From assembly GCA_035327585.1 (NCBI GenBank), contig DAOLDD010000006.1, positions 62,001 to 126,000 on the forward strand: a stretch of 64,000 nucleotides of DNA, given 5' to 3'. The position numbers and the translations under genes were made by a program. Under the pieces are notes generated by a model. It searched no databases, was not told the DNA's origin, and saw nothing but the letters and a program-made list of their open reading frames with translations. Shown piece after piece: positions 1 through 8,535 of the stretch. Every line of letters begins with the position of its first letter. Within the stretch, counting starts at the first letter, position 1. The DNA comes from JAMLJG01 sp035327585 (GTDB lineage: Bacteria; Verrucomicrobiota; Kiritimatiellia; CAIVKH01).

Positions 1-875
1 GCGCCGTCCCATTCGACGGCGGCGGTGACGTCGGGCGTGGTGCCGAAGATCAGCAGTTCGCGCGCGGTTCGAATCTCGTTACGCGAGATTGGTCCGCGCG
101 CGATGCCGCGCAGCCGTCCGTCGTGGACGAGGGCTTCCGCGAGGTCCAGCGCCCGGTTCATGGTGGTGCCCGCGAGGATGCGTTCGCCGCCGGGTACACG
201 AAGCCGGCCCGCCTGATCGACGATGCCGAAATTTTCCGTCGCGCCTTCCGCGAGGTTGCCCTGTTCGTCGAACGCCATCGCGAAGTCGGCGCCGGCGTCG
301 GCTGCTTCTTTCTTAATGAGCGCGTTGGGCAGGTAATTGCAGGATTTAATGGTCGCGAATAAGCCGGCCTTCACCGGGATCGCGCTCGTGATCACGCGCG
401 CGCCGGCGGGGTGGGCGTCCATGAACGACGGTTTCAGTTCGTGGGCGAGGATGTAGAGGGCGGGCGCGGGGCAGTCGTACGGGTTGATGCCCATGCTGCC
501 GGGTCCGCGTGAGACGATGATGCGCACGAGGCAATCGCGGCGGCCTCCCGCTCGTATGGTTTGAGTGGTGATCGATGCGAGTTCTTCTTCGTTCCACGGC
601 ACCGCGAGGCCGATGGCGCGGGCCGAGTGCAGCAGGCGCCGGACGTGTTCCCGCCAGAGGTAGAGCCCGCCGTCGACGCACTTGAGCGTTTCGAACACGC
701 CATCGCCCCGGTGCACGAGGTGGTCGTCCGCCGGGACCAGCATCAGTCCCGGCGTCGTGACGATGCCGCCGAGGTGCGACGCATAAAACGCATGGTAGCC
801 GTCGTGTTGCGGCGCGCGCCACGCCAGCAGCGCCTCCGCCGCCTGCCGGGCATCGAGAAGGGGAATGGCATTCAC
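1..875 (-). CDS. Aminotransferase class IV (branched-chain aminotransferase / aminodeoxychorismate lyase type), C-terminus outside window
   Basis: Reading leftwards from a GTG at 875 gives 291 codons of an open frame that runs off the window edge, so the C-terminus is missing. The fold-type IV PLP signature is visible. Lys177 in ATIKSCNYL fits the Schiff-base lysine, and Glu210 in NLAEGATENF fits the residue that contacts the pyridine nitrogen. Family members transaminate branched-chain or D-amino acids, or split aminodeoxychorismate in folate synthesis. The sequence does not decide which. The longer frame ending at 346 on the same strand is Arg/Pro-rich and is a shadow. The gene is divergent from the CPBP protease, with a large inverted repeat between them. 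Confidence 0.85.
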   Translation of the reverse strand, partial: MNAIPLLDARQAAEALLAWRAPQHDGYHAFYASHLGGIVTTPGLMLVPADDHLVHRGDGVFETLKCVDGGLYLWREHVRRLLHSARAIGLAVPWNEEELASITTQTIRAGGRRDCLVRIIVSRGPGSMGINPYDCPAPALYILAHELKPSFMDAHPAGARVITSAIPVKAGLFATIKSCNYLPNALIKKEAADAGADFAMAFDEQGNLAEGATENFGIVDQAGRLRVPGGERILAGTTMNRALDLAEALVHDGRLRGIARGPISRNEIRTARELLIFGTTPDVTAAVEWDG

Positions 876-915
876 GCGCGCAGTGTAACGCGCCCCCTCC
901 AAAACCCAAAACGAA

Positions 916-996
916 GAAAGGGGTCAGTTCTTGTTTTTTACTATATGAACGCAACTGAATCTCCGAAATAGTAAAAAACAAGAACTGACCCCTTTC
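916..996. repeat. Perfect 28-bp inverted repeat with 25-nt loop (REP/MITE-like palindrome)
   Basis: Positions 916-943 and 969-996 are exact reverse complements over 28 bp. Each arm contains GGGGTCAGTTC followed by TTG and a run of six T. The loop is 944-968. The element lies between two divergent genes. It resembles the GGGGTCAG-type palindromes that flank REP-associated tyrosine transposases, but no transposase is in the window. Confidence 0.85.
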
Positions 997-1049
997 CGGG
1001 GGTGTGGGGCATTGCATTGGGGAGGGGGGCGTCGCTATGCTGGCGACTC

Positions 1050-1763
1050 ATGGGTGCTGAAAGGACTGCGGTTCGGGATAATCCCCTGGCGGCGCATGTC
1101 GCGCCGTTCGTGGCTTGGATCGCGCTGATGCACTTTCTCGATCTGCCGCAGCTCCCGCCCGCCTGGGCGTATGCGATTCGAAGCGCGTTGTGCATCGGCC
1201 TCCTGCTGTTTCTCCGTCCGTGGCGCTGGTATGAAGCGCCGGCTTGGCGGCATTTCCCGCTCGCCGCAGTGGTCGGCGTGGGCGTGCTCGTCGCGTGGAT
1301 CGGATTGGAGGACCCAGCCGCAACCCGGCTCGGCGTGCTGCAGGAGCTCTACCTGAAATGGGGCGTGCGCCCGCTGGGCGAATTGCGCGAGCCGCTTGAG
1401 AAACTGCCCTACGCGCCGGAGACGTGCGGCTGGACGTTGACCGCGGTGCGCATCCTCGGGTCGGGCCTCGCGATCGGCGTGATCGAGGAGTTCTTCTGGC
1501 GTGGATTTCTCTATCGCTGGATGTTCGGCGGCGATTTCACGAAGGTAAACCCCGGCCACTTCTCGCCGATGCCTTTTTTTGCGGTAGCCGGCATCTTCGC
1601 ACTGGAACACATGGAATGGTTCGGCGGCCTCATTGCCGGCCTCGCCTACGGCTGGCTGTATCTCCGCACCCGCGACATCTGGTCCGTCGCGTTCGCCCAC
1701 GCGCTGACCAACCTGCTGCTCGGCGTCTACGTGGTGATGCGGGGGCAGTACCAATATTGGTAG
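1050..1763 (+). CDS. CPBP-family intramembrane glutamic protease (PEP-CTERM-associated CAAX protease-like)
   Basis: A 237-residue polytopic membrane protein counted from the ATG at 1050. An in-frame ATG at 1002 would add 16 residues with no hydrophobic or conserved content. The CPBP/Abi motifs appear in order: EEFFWRGFLYRW (motif 1, Glu-Glu and Arg), FALEHMEW (motif 2, His) and AHALTN (motif 3). The ending, NLLLGVYVVMRGQYQYW, resembles the subfamily often found with exosortase/PEP-CTERM sorting. No exosortase is in this window, so that link rests on family resemblance. Likely role: cleavage of a membrane-embedded or lipidated substrate. Confidence 0.85.
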   Translation: MGAERTAVRDNPLAAHVAPFVAWIALMHFLDLPQLPPAWAYAIRSALCIGLLLFLRPWRWYEAPAWRHFPLAAVVGVGVLVAWIGLEDPAATRLGVLQELYLKWGVRPLGELREPLEKLPYAPETCGWTLTAVRILGSGLAIGVIEEFFWRGFLYRWMFGGDFTKVNPGHFSPMPFFAVAGIFALEHMEWFGGLIAGLAYGWLYLRTRDIWSVAFAHALTNLLLGVYVVMRGQYQYW

Positions 1764-1820
1764 CGGGCGACGAGGAGCGGGTGGAGGATACGCGCTGCGC
1801 GTTCCCCGCCACTGGCTTCG

Positions 1821-3263
1821 TCACAAATACGGCCAGAACAGCCGCGCGATGCCGTCGCGGAGGCGGGCGGGAAGGGGCCGGGCGTCGAGTTCGGCGAGTG
1901 TGGCTTCCTGGGCGCCGGCGATCTTTTCGTCGATTCGCGCGTTAAGTTCCGCGGCGAGGCCCGGGCTGTAACACTCCACGTTGAGTTCGAAGTTGAGTCG
2001 CAGCGAGCGCGCGTCCCAGTTGCCGGAGCCGATGAGCGACCACGCGTCGTCGATGACGAACATTTTGCTGTGGTCGAACGGCGGCGGTGTTCGCCAGACG
2101 CGGCAGCCGCGCACCAGCACCTGCCACAACTGAGCCTGCATCGCCCAGCCGACGGTGTGCAGATTGTTCCGGGCCGGAATCACGATCTCGACCTCGACGC
2201 CGCAGACGGCGCAGGTGTTGAGCGCGCTGATGAGCCCCTGGTCGGGCAGGAAATAGGGCGTGACGATCCGCACGCGCCGCCGGGCGCACGCGAGTGCCGC
2301 GAGCAGGACGGAACGCAATTTGTCATGGTCCTCGTCCGGGCCATCCAGGATCGCGCGGGCCAGCACGTTGCCGCGCGTCTGCCGGGCGGCGAACCACGGT
2401 TCGTCCGCGAGTCGCTCGCCGGTGGTGAAGGCCCAGTCGTCCGCGAACGCCTCCTGCAAATCGCGCACGACGGGTCCCTCGACCATGAAATGCAAATCCT
2501 GGACGGTGTCCTTCGCGCGGTCCGCCTGCACGTTGTTGTGCCGGATATTCATGCCGCCGGTGAACCCGAGCGCGCCGTCGATCACCAGGATTTTTCGATG
2601 GTTGCGCAGGTTGATGTAGGGCATGCGCCAGTGGAAAAACGTGGGGATGAAGGCGGCGCAGCGCACGCCGCGTTTGTTCAGTGTGCCGTAAATCGTGGGC
2701 AGCGAGTAGCGCGCCCCGACGTCGTCGATGAGTACGCGGACCTGTACGCCGCGCTTCACGGCCTCGCCCAGCGCGTCGGCGAAACGGAGCCCCGTCTTGT
2801 CGTGCGAAAAAATGTAGCTGCTCAGCGTGATGCTCCGGCTGGCCTTCGCGATGGCGTCGAGCATTGCCGGATACGCCTCGTCGCCGTTGCGCAGCGGGTG
2901 CAGGCGGTTGCCGTCGAGCAGCGGCGCGCCGGTGATGCGCTGGACGGCGGCGGCCAGCGGATTCAATTCGTTCAGACCCGTGCCCAGGCGCGGCGCGGCG
3001 AGGCCCGCGTCGATGCGCGCCGCTTCCGGTGTCATGCCTGCGCGCGTGCGCAGCAGGGTCGCGCGCCGTTGGATGCGATTGATGCCGAGCAGCAGGTACA
3101 GCGCCGCGCCGATCACGGGGAACAGCAGGATGAGCCCGATCCACGTCGTCGCCGAGCGCGGGTCGCGCTTGTAGAGAATCGCGTGGCCGGCCGCCCAGAT
3201 GTCGAGCCCGACCACGAGGGCGGCGGTCAGGTGGGGCCACACCGCTAATAGCCATTCACGCAT
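1821..3263 (-). CDS. cls: Cardiolipin synthase (phospholipase D family)
   Basis: Condenses two phosphatidylglycerol molecules into cardiolipin at the inner membrane. The 480-residue length is typical. Two N-terminal membrane segments (about residues 4-30 and 40-60, with the PLDc_N-type RDPRSATTWIGLILLFP) precede two PLD domains. The HKD motifs are complete: His222, Lys224, Asp229 in NHRKILVID and His398, Lys400, Asp405 in DHSKMFVIDD. Each is followed by a GxGN/GGMN-like turn. The gene is convergent with the CPBP protease (57-bp gap) and lies 36 bp downstream of the subtilase on the same strand. Confidence 0.95.
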   Translation of the reverse strand: MREWLLAVWPHLTAALVVGLDIWAAGHAILYKRDPRSATTWIGLILLFPVIGAALYLLLGINRIQRRATLLRTRAGMTPEAARIDAGLAAPRLGTGLNELNPLAAAVQRITGAPLLDGNRLHPLRNGDEAYPAMLDAIAKASRSITLSSYIFSHDKTGLRFADALGEAVKRGVQVRVLIDDVGARYSLPTIYGTLNKRGVRCAAFIPTFFHWRMPYINLRNHRKILVIDGALGFTGGMNIRHNNVQADRAKDTVQDLHFMVEGPVVRDLQEAFADDWAFTTGERLADEPWFAARQTRGNVLARAILDGPDEDHDKLRSVLLAALACARRRVRIVTPYFLPDQGLISALNTCAVCGVEVEIVIPARNNLHTVGWAMQAQLWQVLVRGCRVWRTPPPFDHSKMFVIDDAWSLIGSGNWDARSLRLNFELNVECYSPGLAAELNARIDEKIAGAQEATLAELDARPLPARLRDGIARLFWPYL

Positions 3264-3299
3264 GCGCGCAGTGTAGCAGAATGCCGGCGGTGTGCACCA

Positions 3300-4763
3300 T
3301 CAGCGCAGGCGATCCTGCGCGGCGGCGTCGAGCGAACCGTGGCCGTAGACGGGGTCGTGGCCGGCGGCACCGGCATCGGTTACGGCGTTTTGCAGCGCGC
3401 GCGTGGCGTCCTGCGCGGTCGCGGTCGGGTTGCGCGTGAAGTAGAGCGCGACTTCGCGGGCGACCTGCGCGCTGGCGATGGAGGTGCCCGCGTAAGTTCC
3501 GGGCGGCCCCTCGTGTCCGACGGGAAAACTGGCCTGCCCCGGCGCGGAGACGGTGACGAACTCGCCGTGGTTCGATTGCGGCCACGCCGTGCCGTCGGCA
3601 TTCACCGCGCTAACCGCGACGACATTGGGATAGGCGGCGGGATACATCGGCTGGCCCGTGGGCTCATTGCCCGCAGCGGCGACGATGACGACGCCTTTCG
3701 ACTGCGCGTAGGCGATCGCATCGGCGATGAACGCGCTGTCCGTCGTGGTGCCCCAGCTCAGGTTTACGACGCGCGCGCCCTGGTCGATGGCGTATTGCAG
3801 CGCGCGCATCAGCGCGAAATTCGACGTCGCGCCGTCCTCGTCGAACGTGCGCACGGCGAGCAGGGGAACGCCCTCGTCGGACGCTGCGGCGCCGGCGGGT
3901 TGCACCGCGCCCGCGGCGATGAGCGCCATCTGTGTGCCGTGCCCCTGCGGGTCGGCCATTTCCACGTCCGGAAAGACGGCGTTGTACTGGCCGACCACGC
4001 TCGATTCCAAGCCGATGCCTGCGAGCAGGCCCGAGTCCAAAATCGCGAGCGGCGCGGCGCCGTCCTTCGCGCGCGGCGGCGCGATGGGTTCACCATTCGC
4101 GGCAAGGGCACGCTGCAATGGCGTGGCGCGGAGCCGGTCGGCGAAATTCGGTTCGACATCGGCCAGGATCGGGTTGCGTTTGAGTTGCGCGACGAGGTCC
4201 TCGATGTTCAGCCCCGGCGGCAGGCGCAATTGGTAGATACCGAGCTGTGGAATGCTGCCGACAACCGTCGCGCCGAGCTGGCGCAGCAGCAGGCGGAACT
4301 CCTCGATGCGGGTGCCGGGTTTCACCCGCACGAGCACTTCGTCCGCGACGAACCACGGGCTGTCCGGCAGCGCGCCGCGCGTGAGGCGCAGGCGGGTCTC
4401 CGGCTGCAGCGGCGCCACGCGGTCGCGCGCGCCGGGCTGAAAGACCAGGATCTCCGACAGGCGCGGCAGGTCCGCGAGCGGCCCCGGCACGACCTCCCAA
4501 TAGACGACATAGGCGAACGGCTTGAGCAGTGCGTCGAGCGCCTCTTCGATCGGCGTGCCCTTGCACGACCCGCTGACGAGTACATCGATCTCGGGGTCCA
4601 TCTGCACGCGCACCCCCTGGTCGGCGAACTGCTGAAGGACCGTGCGCAGCGCCACGCGGTCGACGTCAATCGACAGCCGGTCATCCTCGATATGCACCTC
4701 CAGCCCGGCCGCGCCCGCCGCGAGGCCGAATAACAACAGGAGGATTGGAGCACCGCGCTTCAT
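3300..4763 (-). CDS. Secreted S8 subtilisin-like serine protease with N-terminal STN-like domain
   Basis: A 487-residue protein counted from the ATG at 4763. That start gives a clean signal peptide (MKRGAPILLLLFGLAAGAAG), whereas the ATG at 4820 would place 19 polar residues before it. Residues about 25-85 (LSIDVDRVALRTVLQQFADQ to PIEEALDALL) resemble the STN/secretin short N-terminal domain. Residues about 130-215 look like an inhibitor_I9/fervidolysin-type propeptide. The catalytic set is complete: Asp243 (ILDSG), His275 (GHGTQMA), oxyanion Asn366 (AAAGNEP) and Ser428 (GTSIASA). An STN-like module on a subtilase is unusual. The protease assignment is secure; the STN call is by pattern only. 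Confidence 0.9.
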   Translation of the reverse strand: MKRGAPILLLLFGLAAGAAGLEVHIEDDRLSIDVDRVALRTVLQQFADQGVRVQMDPEIDVLVSGSCKGTPIEEALDALLKPFAYVVYWEVVPGPLADLPRLSEILVFQPGARDRVAPLQPETRLRLTRGALPDSPWFVADEVLVRVKPGTRIEEFRLLLRQLGATVVGSIPQLGIYQLRLPPGLNIEDLVAQLKRNPILADVEPNFADRLRATPLQRALAANGEPIAPPRAKDGAAPLAILDSGLLAGIGLESSVVGQYNAVFPDVEMADPQGHGTQMALIAAGAVQPAGAAASDEGVPLLAVRTFDEDGATSNFALMRALQYAIDQGARVVNLSWGTTTDSAFIADAIAYAQSKGVVIVAAAGNEPTGQPMYPAAYPNVVAVSAVNADGTAWPQSNHGEFVTVSAPGQASFPVGHEGPPGTYAGTSIASAQVAREVALYFTRNPTATAQDATRALQNAVTDAGAAGHDPVYGHGSLDAAAQDRLR

Positions 4764-5012
4764 GAATTGACCATACGTTGCCACGGTCCTTGTGACAAAC
4801 ACGGTTCGCGTTCTGTTCACGCGTGACTCGTGATCGTCCTCGTCGAAAAGAGGACCTTACCACGGAGCGCCCGGAGGCACGGAGGGGGCAACTGCGTTTC
4901 CGGCCTCCCCAAAAGTTTTCTCCGTGAACTCCGTGTACTCAAGCGAAGCGGGTGGTGAAGAATTTTCGAGGACGAAGACGAGGACGAGCAGAAGAATCGG
5001 CCCCTTTTCTGC
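4764..5012. other. Intergenic region with two word-repeat arrays, no gene seen
   Basis: There is no plausible gene between the subtilase start and the rpsB promoter. CACGGAG words occur at 4861-4885 and their reverse complements (CTCCGTG) at 4920-4940, forming a potential long hairpin. A second set is GAGGAC/GAAGAC six-mers at 4967-4990, with a complementary CGTCCTCGTCG at 4835-4845. Confidence 0.6.
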
Positions 5013-5150
5013 TTGCCCTTCCGCGGGATTGCCCTATGTTCGCCCGCTTAGTCCTGAAAACGTGTGGAAGTAAGGACGGAAGCGAGTGTCGGCCCGCTCC
5101 CGGGTCGGCCAAAGCGGATTTCCCGCAATTTGCGGGATAATAGAGGGAGT
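5013..5150 (+). promoter_or_regulatory. Candidate promoter and leader of rpsB-tsf
   Basis: A possible sigma-70 promoter is TTGCCC (5013-5018), 16-bp spacer, TATGTT (5035-5040). The leader would be about 110 nt. It contains the palindrome CCCGCAA-T-TTGCGGG at 5122-5136, 19 nt before the start codon. A Shine-Dalgarno AGAGGGAG lies at 5142-5149. S2 operons are often autoregulated through their leaders, so the palindrome could be an S2 target. That part is inference. Confidence 0.4.
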
Positions 5151-5155
5151 TCGAC

Positions 5156-6109
5156 ATGGAAACGGGTGAATTCGTACCCAACGTAGCCGTACAGGACCTG
5201 CTCGACGCGGGCCTGCACTTCGGGCATCAGACCAAGCGCTGGAACCCGAAGATGAAGAAATACATCTTCGAGCCCGAAAAGGGCGGACGCAACGGCATCT
5301 ACATCATTGACCTCGACAAGACGCTCGAGGAACTCAAGCGGTCGCTGAATTTCGTCTACCGCACCATTCTCAACGGCCGCTCCATCCTCTTCGTCGGCAC
5401 GAAGAAGCAGGCGCACGAGCCGATCGTCATGCTCGCGGACCGCACGAAGCAGCCCTACGTGATCAACCGCTGGCTCGGCGGCACGCTGACGAACAACGTC
5501 ACGATCCGCAAGAGCATCGCGCGCATGCGCGAGATTGAGGGTCTCGAGAAGGACGGCAGCTTCGACAAGATGCCGAAGAAGGAAGTCTCGCGCCTCAAGC
5601 ACGAACTCGAGAAGCTGCATTTCAACCTGAGCGGCATTGCTGATATGGCCGCGATGCCCGGCGCGATGTTCGTCATCGACACGCAGCGCGAAGCGATCGC
5701 GATCGCCGAGGCGAACCGCCTGGGCATCCCGGTGGTCGCCGTGGTGGATACGAACAGCGACCCGGACACGGTCGACTTCCCGATCCCGGCCAACGATGAC
5801 GCGATCCGTTCGGTCGACCTGATCTGCAAACTCGCCGCCGAGGCGATTGAGAAGGCCCAGGCCGAATACTCGCGCGTCGCCGCGGAAGAGCAGCGCAAGC
5901 GCGCCGCCGATGAAGCGGCCGCCCAGGCCCGCGCCAAAGCCGCCGAAGCCGCCGCGAAAGCGAGCGCGCCGGCCGCCGCGGAATCCGCCGCGAAGCCCGA
6001 GGCCAAGAAGCCGGCGGTGCGCCGTACGCGCGCCGCGAAGCCGGCCGCAGAGGCCGCCGCCGAAGCCCCCGCCGCCGCGGAAGCCGCGCCGGAAACCCCG
6101 GCGTCCTGA
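5156..6109 (+). CDS. rpsB: 30S ribosomal protein S2
   Basis: S2 binds the 30S head and is needed for S1 assembly and translation initiation. The conserved N-terminus (LLDAGLHFGHQTKRWNPKM), the FVGTKKQA motif and the VVDTNSDPD loop are all present. At 317 residues it is longer than a usual S2 of about 240-260. The excess is a C-terminal tail from about residue 240 that is Ala/Lys/Glu/Pro-rich and low in complexity. Such tails occur in several phyla and are probably disordered. It is followed 35 bp later by tsf, the standard rpsB-tsf operon. Confidence 0.98.
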   Translation: METGEFVPNVAVQDLLDAGLHFGHQTKRWNPKMKKYIFEPEKGGRNGIYIIDLDKTLEELKRSLNFVYRTILNGRSILFVGTKKQAHEPIVMLADRTKQPYVINRWLGGTLTNNVTIRKSIARMREIEGLEKDGSFDKMPKKEVSRLKHELEKLHFNLSGIADMAAMPGAMFVIDTQREAIAIAEANRLGIPVVAVVDTNSDPDTVDFPIPANDDAIRSVDLICKLAAEAIEKAQAEYSRVAAEEQRKRAADEAAAQARAKAAEAAAKASAPAAAESAAKPEAKKPAVRRTRAAKPAAEAAAEAPAAAEAAPETPAS

Positions 6110-6144
6110 CGCCCGAACCCCGCATACTGAAAGCAGGAATTCAC

Positions 6145-6981
6145 ATGGATATCACCGCAGCAATGGTCAAGGAGCTCCGCGACGAAACGGGGCTCGGCAT
6201 GATGGAGTGCAAGAAGGCGCTCGTTGAAACGAATGGCGACAAAGCCGCCGCCGTGAAGGTGCTCCGCGAACGCGGACTCGCCATCGCCGGCAAGAAGGCG
6301 GAACGCGTGGCCAAGGACGGCCGCGTCGGATGCGAGATCTACGACGGCGGCAAGACTGGCGTCATGATCGAGGTTAACTGCGAGACCGACTTCGTCGCGC
6401 GCAACGCCTCGTTCCAAGCCTTCATGAAGGAACTCGTCCAGACGGCCAAGTCCGTCGGCGACAACCAGCTCGCCGAGACGGTCAAGGACCAGGTCGCCGC
6501 GAAAATCGCGGAGATCGGCGAGAACATCATCATTCGTCGCAACGTGAAATACAGCGTGCAGGGTGAAGGCATCGTCGCCGGCTACATCCACCTCGGCGAA
6601 AAAGTCGGCGTGCTGGTCGAAGTCGGTTGTGCGAACGCCGCCTCCCTTGGCTCGGACACCTTCAGGGACGCGGTCAAGGACGTCACGCTGCATATCGCGG
6701 CGAGCAACCCCGCGTATTTGCAGCGCTCCGACGTGCCGGCGGACGTGCTTCAGGCGGAGCGCGAAATTTTCGCCAAGCAGGTCGAAGGCAAGCCCGCGAA
6801 CATCATCGACAAGATTGTCGGGGGCAAGCTGGAGAAATTCTACCAGCAGAACTGCCTCGTCGAGCAGGCGTTCGTGAAGGACGCGGACCAGACCGTCACC
6901 GAGATGCTCGCCGCCCGCGGCAAGCTGCTCGGCGACACCCTGACGATCCGCCGCTTCGTACGTTACCAGGTTGGCGTCTAG
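6145..6981 (+). CDS. tsf: Translation elongation factor Ts
   Basis: Guanine nucleotide exchange factor that releases GDP from EF-Tu. The 278 residues include the N-terminal UBA-like domain (MVKELRDETGLGMMECKKAL) and the core TDFVARN motif at about residues 79-85, whose Asp-Phe intrudes into EF-Tu. The C-terminal signature FYQQNCLVEQAFVKD is also there. It is second in the rpsB operon. A tandem-word array starts 10 bp after its stop codon. Confidence 0.98.
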   Translation: MDITAAMVKELRDETGLGMMECKKALVETNGDKAAAVKVLRERGLAIAGKKAERVAKDGRVGCEIYDGGKTGVMIEVNCETDFVARNASFQAFMKELVQTAKSVGDNQLAETVKDQVAAKIAEIGENIIIRRNVKYSVQGEGIVAGYIHLGEKVGVLVEVGCANAASLGSDTFRDAVKDVTLHIAASNPAYLQRSDVPADVLQAEREIFAKQVEGKPANIIDKIVGGKLEKFYQQNCLVEQAFVKDADQTVTEMLAARGKLLGDTLTIRRFVRYQVGV

Positions 6982-6990
6982 GCGTTGCGG

Positions 6991-7060
6991 AATGGTGGAG
7001 TAATGGAGTGATGGAGTAATGGCCAGGAAATCCCAACACTCCAACACTCCAGCACTCCAG
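6991..7060. repeat. 8-base word array TGGAGTRA followed by its complement CCAACACT
   Basis: The left arm reads TGGAGTAA, TGGAGTGA, TGGAGTAA in tandem (about 6996-7021). The right arm reads CCAACACT, CCAACACT, CCAGCACT (about 7034-7057). The two arms can pair imperfectly with a short loop. The right arm lies inside the 5' end of queF and encodes part of its N-terminus. The same family recurs at 25566-25632 and 49515-49550. Confidence 0.8.
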
Positions 7061-7453
7061 TCCGTCGGGCTCACGCAATTGGGCCGCAAGGTCCCGCTGC
7101 CGGCATCGCCCGACAAGGCGAAGCTCGAAACGTTCCCCAATCGCCACGCGGACCGCGACTACACGGTTCGCTTCGACTGCCCGGAATTCACCTCGCTTTG
7201 TCCGATCACGGGCCAGCCGGATTTCGGGCGCATCGCGATTGAGTATGTGCCGGCGGCGCGCTGCCTCGAGAGCAAATCGTTGAAGTTGTATCTCGGTTCC
7301 TTCCGCAATGAAGGATCCTTCGCCGAGGTCATCGCGAACCGCATCCGCGACGATCTCGTCGCCGCGCTCGCGCCACGTCGCCTCACGGTAACGGCCGACT
7401 TCACGCCACGCGGCGGCATCGGCATCCGCGTCGTCGCTGGCTTCCCGGCGTAA
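7019..7453 (+). CDS. queF: NADPH-dependent 7-cyano-7-deazaguanine reductase, short (type I) form
   Basis: Reduces preQ0 to preQ1 in queuosine synthesis. The 144 residues match the unimodular QueF subfamily. The catalytic Cys61 is in FTSLCPITGQPDF, with Asp68 following, and the QueF motif ESKSLKLY spans residues 84-91. SFRNEG and FTPRGGI complete the signature. The conserved core begins at about residue 17. No in-frame start lies between the ATG at 7019 and the core, so the first ~15 residues come from the right arm of a word repeat. No clear ribosome-binding site is visible. Confidence 0.95.
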   Translation: MARKSQHSNTPALQSVGLTQLGRKVPLPASPDKAKLETFPNRHADRDYTVRFDCPEFTSLCPITGQPDFGRIAIEYVPAARCLESKSLKLYLGSFRNEGSFAEVIANRIRDDLVAALAPRRLTVTADFTPRGGIGIRVVAGFPA

Positions 7454-7476
7454 CCGCACCCAGTTCGACGATACGC

Positions 7477-7532
7477 TGGTAGGGCGGCTTGGCCCAAGCC
7501 GCTGCGGCGCGCTCGGCGAGCGCGCCCTACCA
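7477..7532. terminator. Three-way-junction palindrome between convergent genes
   Basis: An outer stem TGGTAGGGC (7477-7485) / GCCCTACCA (7524-7532) encloses two perfect 9-bp hairpins. These are GCGGCTTGG-C-CCAAGCCGC (7484-7502) and GCGCGCTCG-G-CGAGCGCGC (7507-7525). A decayed copy of the GGTAGGGCG word follows at 7547-7577. The element lies between the convergent ends of queF and the EEP gene, so it may act as a bidirectional terminator. There is no T-run. Confidence 0.55.
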
Positions 7533-7577
7533 AGGACGGTTGACAGGTAGGGCGAGGTGTCCCCACCGAGCCGCCCC

Positions 7578-8531
7578 TCACTCCACCAGCGCGAGTTCCG
7601 CGAGAACGGGCAGGTGGTCGGAGCCGATGCCTTCGAGCGTACGGTATTCCGTGAAACGCCAGTGGTCTGACGCGAGTACGAGGTCGATCGGAATCCGAAA
7701 CACACGCGGCGCGAAGGAGGGCCAGCTCGGATGCCATAGCGCGGGAGGCATCTGGAGTCCGCTGCCACGCGTCCACGCGCGAAGGTGCACATTCCAAGGC
7801 GTCGCGTTGAAATCGCCAAACACGAGCAGCGGTTCCCTTGTCGTGGCCGCGATGCGCGCGGCGTCCGCCAACTGGTCGTTGCGCCAGGACCATTGCATGG
7901 CGGAAACCGGCGGGACGGGGTGCAGGCCGAGCAGGCGGATCGCGCGGCCACCCAACACGAGACGCGCGAATATCGCCGGGGTCAGCCCGCTGGCGGTCCA
8001 TTCGATCCGCGCGTCGTCCAGCGGAATCCGGCTGAACAGCGCGATGCCGAAGCAGTCGTCCTGCGGCAGTTCGACCACATAGGGGAGGTGCGCGCGCAGC
8101 GGCGCGAGGCGCTCCATCCACGACTCCGTGACTTCCATGGCCAGCACGACATCGACATTCGCCGCGCGGAGAACTTCCACGACCCGTTCGCTGTCCTTGT
8201 TGTCACGCAACACGTTCATGCAGGCGACGCGGATGCGCGGAGCGTCGGCCGGTGCATTCAGTGCGCGGGGCGCCGCCGCGGAAAGTGCATACAGATTCAC
8301 GGCGAGCGCCGCCGCGAGCACGGTGGCGATGCGGAAGCGGCGTTGCGCCAGCATCCACGCCGTGGCGGGCAGGAGGATGAGGCTGTAGTGCGGGGCGAAG
8401 TGGCTGGCGAGGTCGGGAATCCAATGCCAGCGTCCGAACTGCGCGAACAGGGTGGCGAGCGCCGCGAGTACGCCCCAGTCGCGCACGACGTCGGCGAGAT
8501 GGAGTCGGAGCGAGAAGAAGCCGCGGAGCAT
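7578..8531 (-). CDS. Membrane-anchored endonuclease/exonuclease/phosphatase (EEP) family protein
   Basis: A 317-residue protein counted from the ATG at 8531, five bases after the stop of the upstream glycosyltransferase. A longer in-frame reading to 8792 is Ser/Arg/Pro-rich shadow. The N-terminal ~90 residues contain two or three hydrophobic helices. The rest is an EEP domain with RVACMNVL (Asn), LAMEVTES (metal-binding Glu), GDFNATPWN and the terminal GSDHLPV. This layout is like YafD. Substrate is unknown; nucleic acid or a phospholipid-type phosphodiester are options. It is the last gene of a three-gene run with two glycosyltransferases, suggesting an envelope role. Confidence 0.85.
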   Translation of the reverse strand: MLRGFFSLRLHLADVVRDWGVLAALATLFAQFGRWHWIPDLASHFAPHYSLILLPATAWMLAQRRFRIATVLAAALAVNLYALSAAAPRALNAPADAPRIRVACMNVLRDNKDSERVVEVLRAANVDVVLAMEVTESWMERLAPLRAHLPYVVELPQDDCFGIALFSRIPLDDARIEWTASGLTPAIFARLVLGGRAIRLLGLHPVPPVSAMQWSWRNDQLADAARIAATTREPLLVFGDFNATPWNVHLRAWTRGSGLQMPPALWHPSWPSFAPRVFRIPIDLVLASDHWRFTEYRTLEGIGSDHLPVLAELALVE

Positions 8532-8535
8532 TGCG

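Noticed and set aside
346..1017. 223-residue ORF on the minus strand
   Set aside because: Arg/Pro/His-rich composition; it is an out-of-frame shadow of the class IV aminotransferase, whose GTG-started frame has the PLP motifs.
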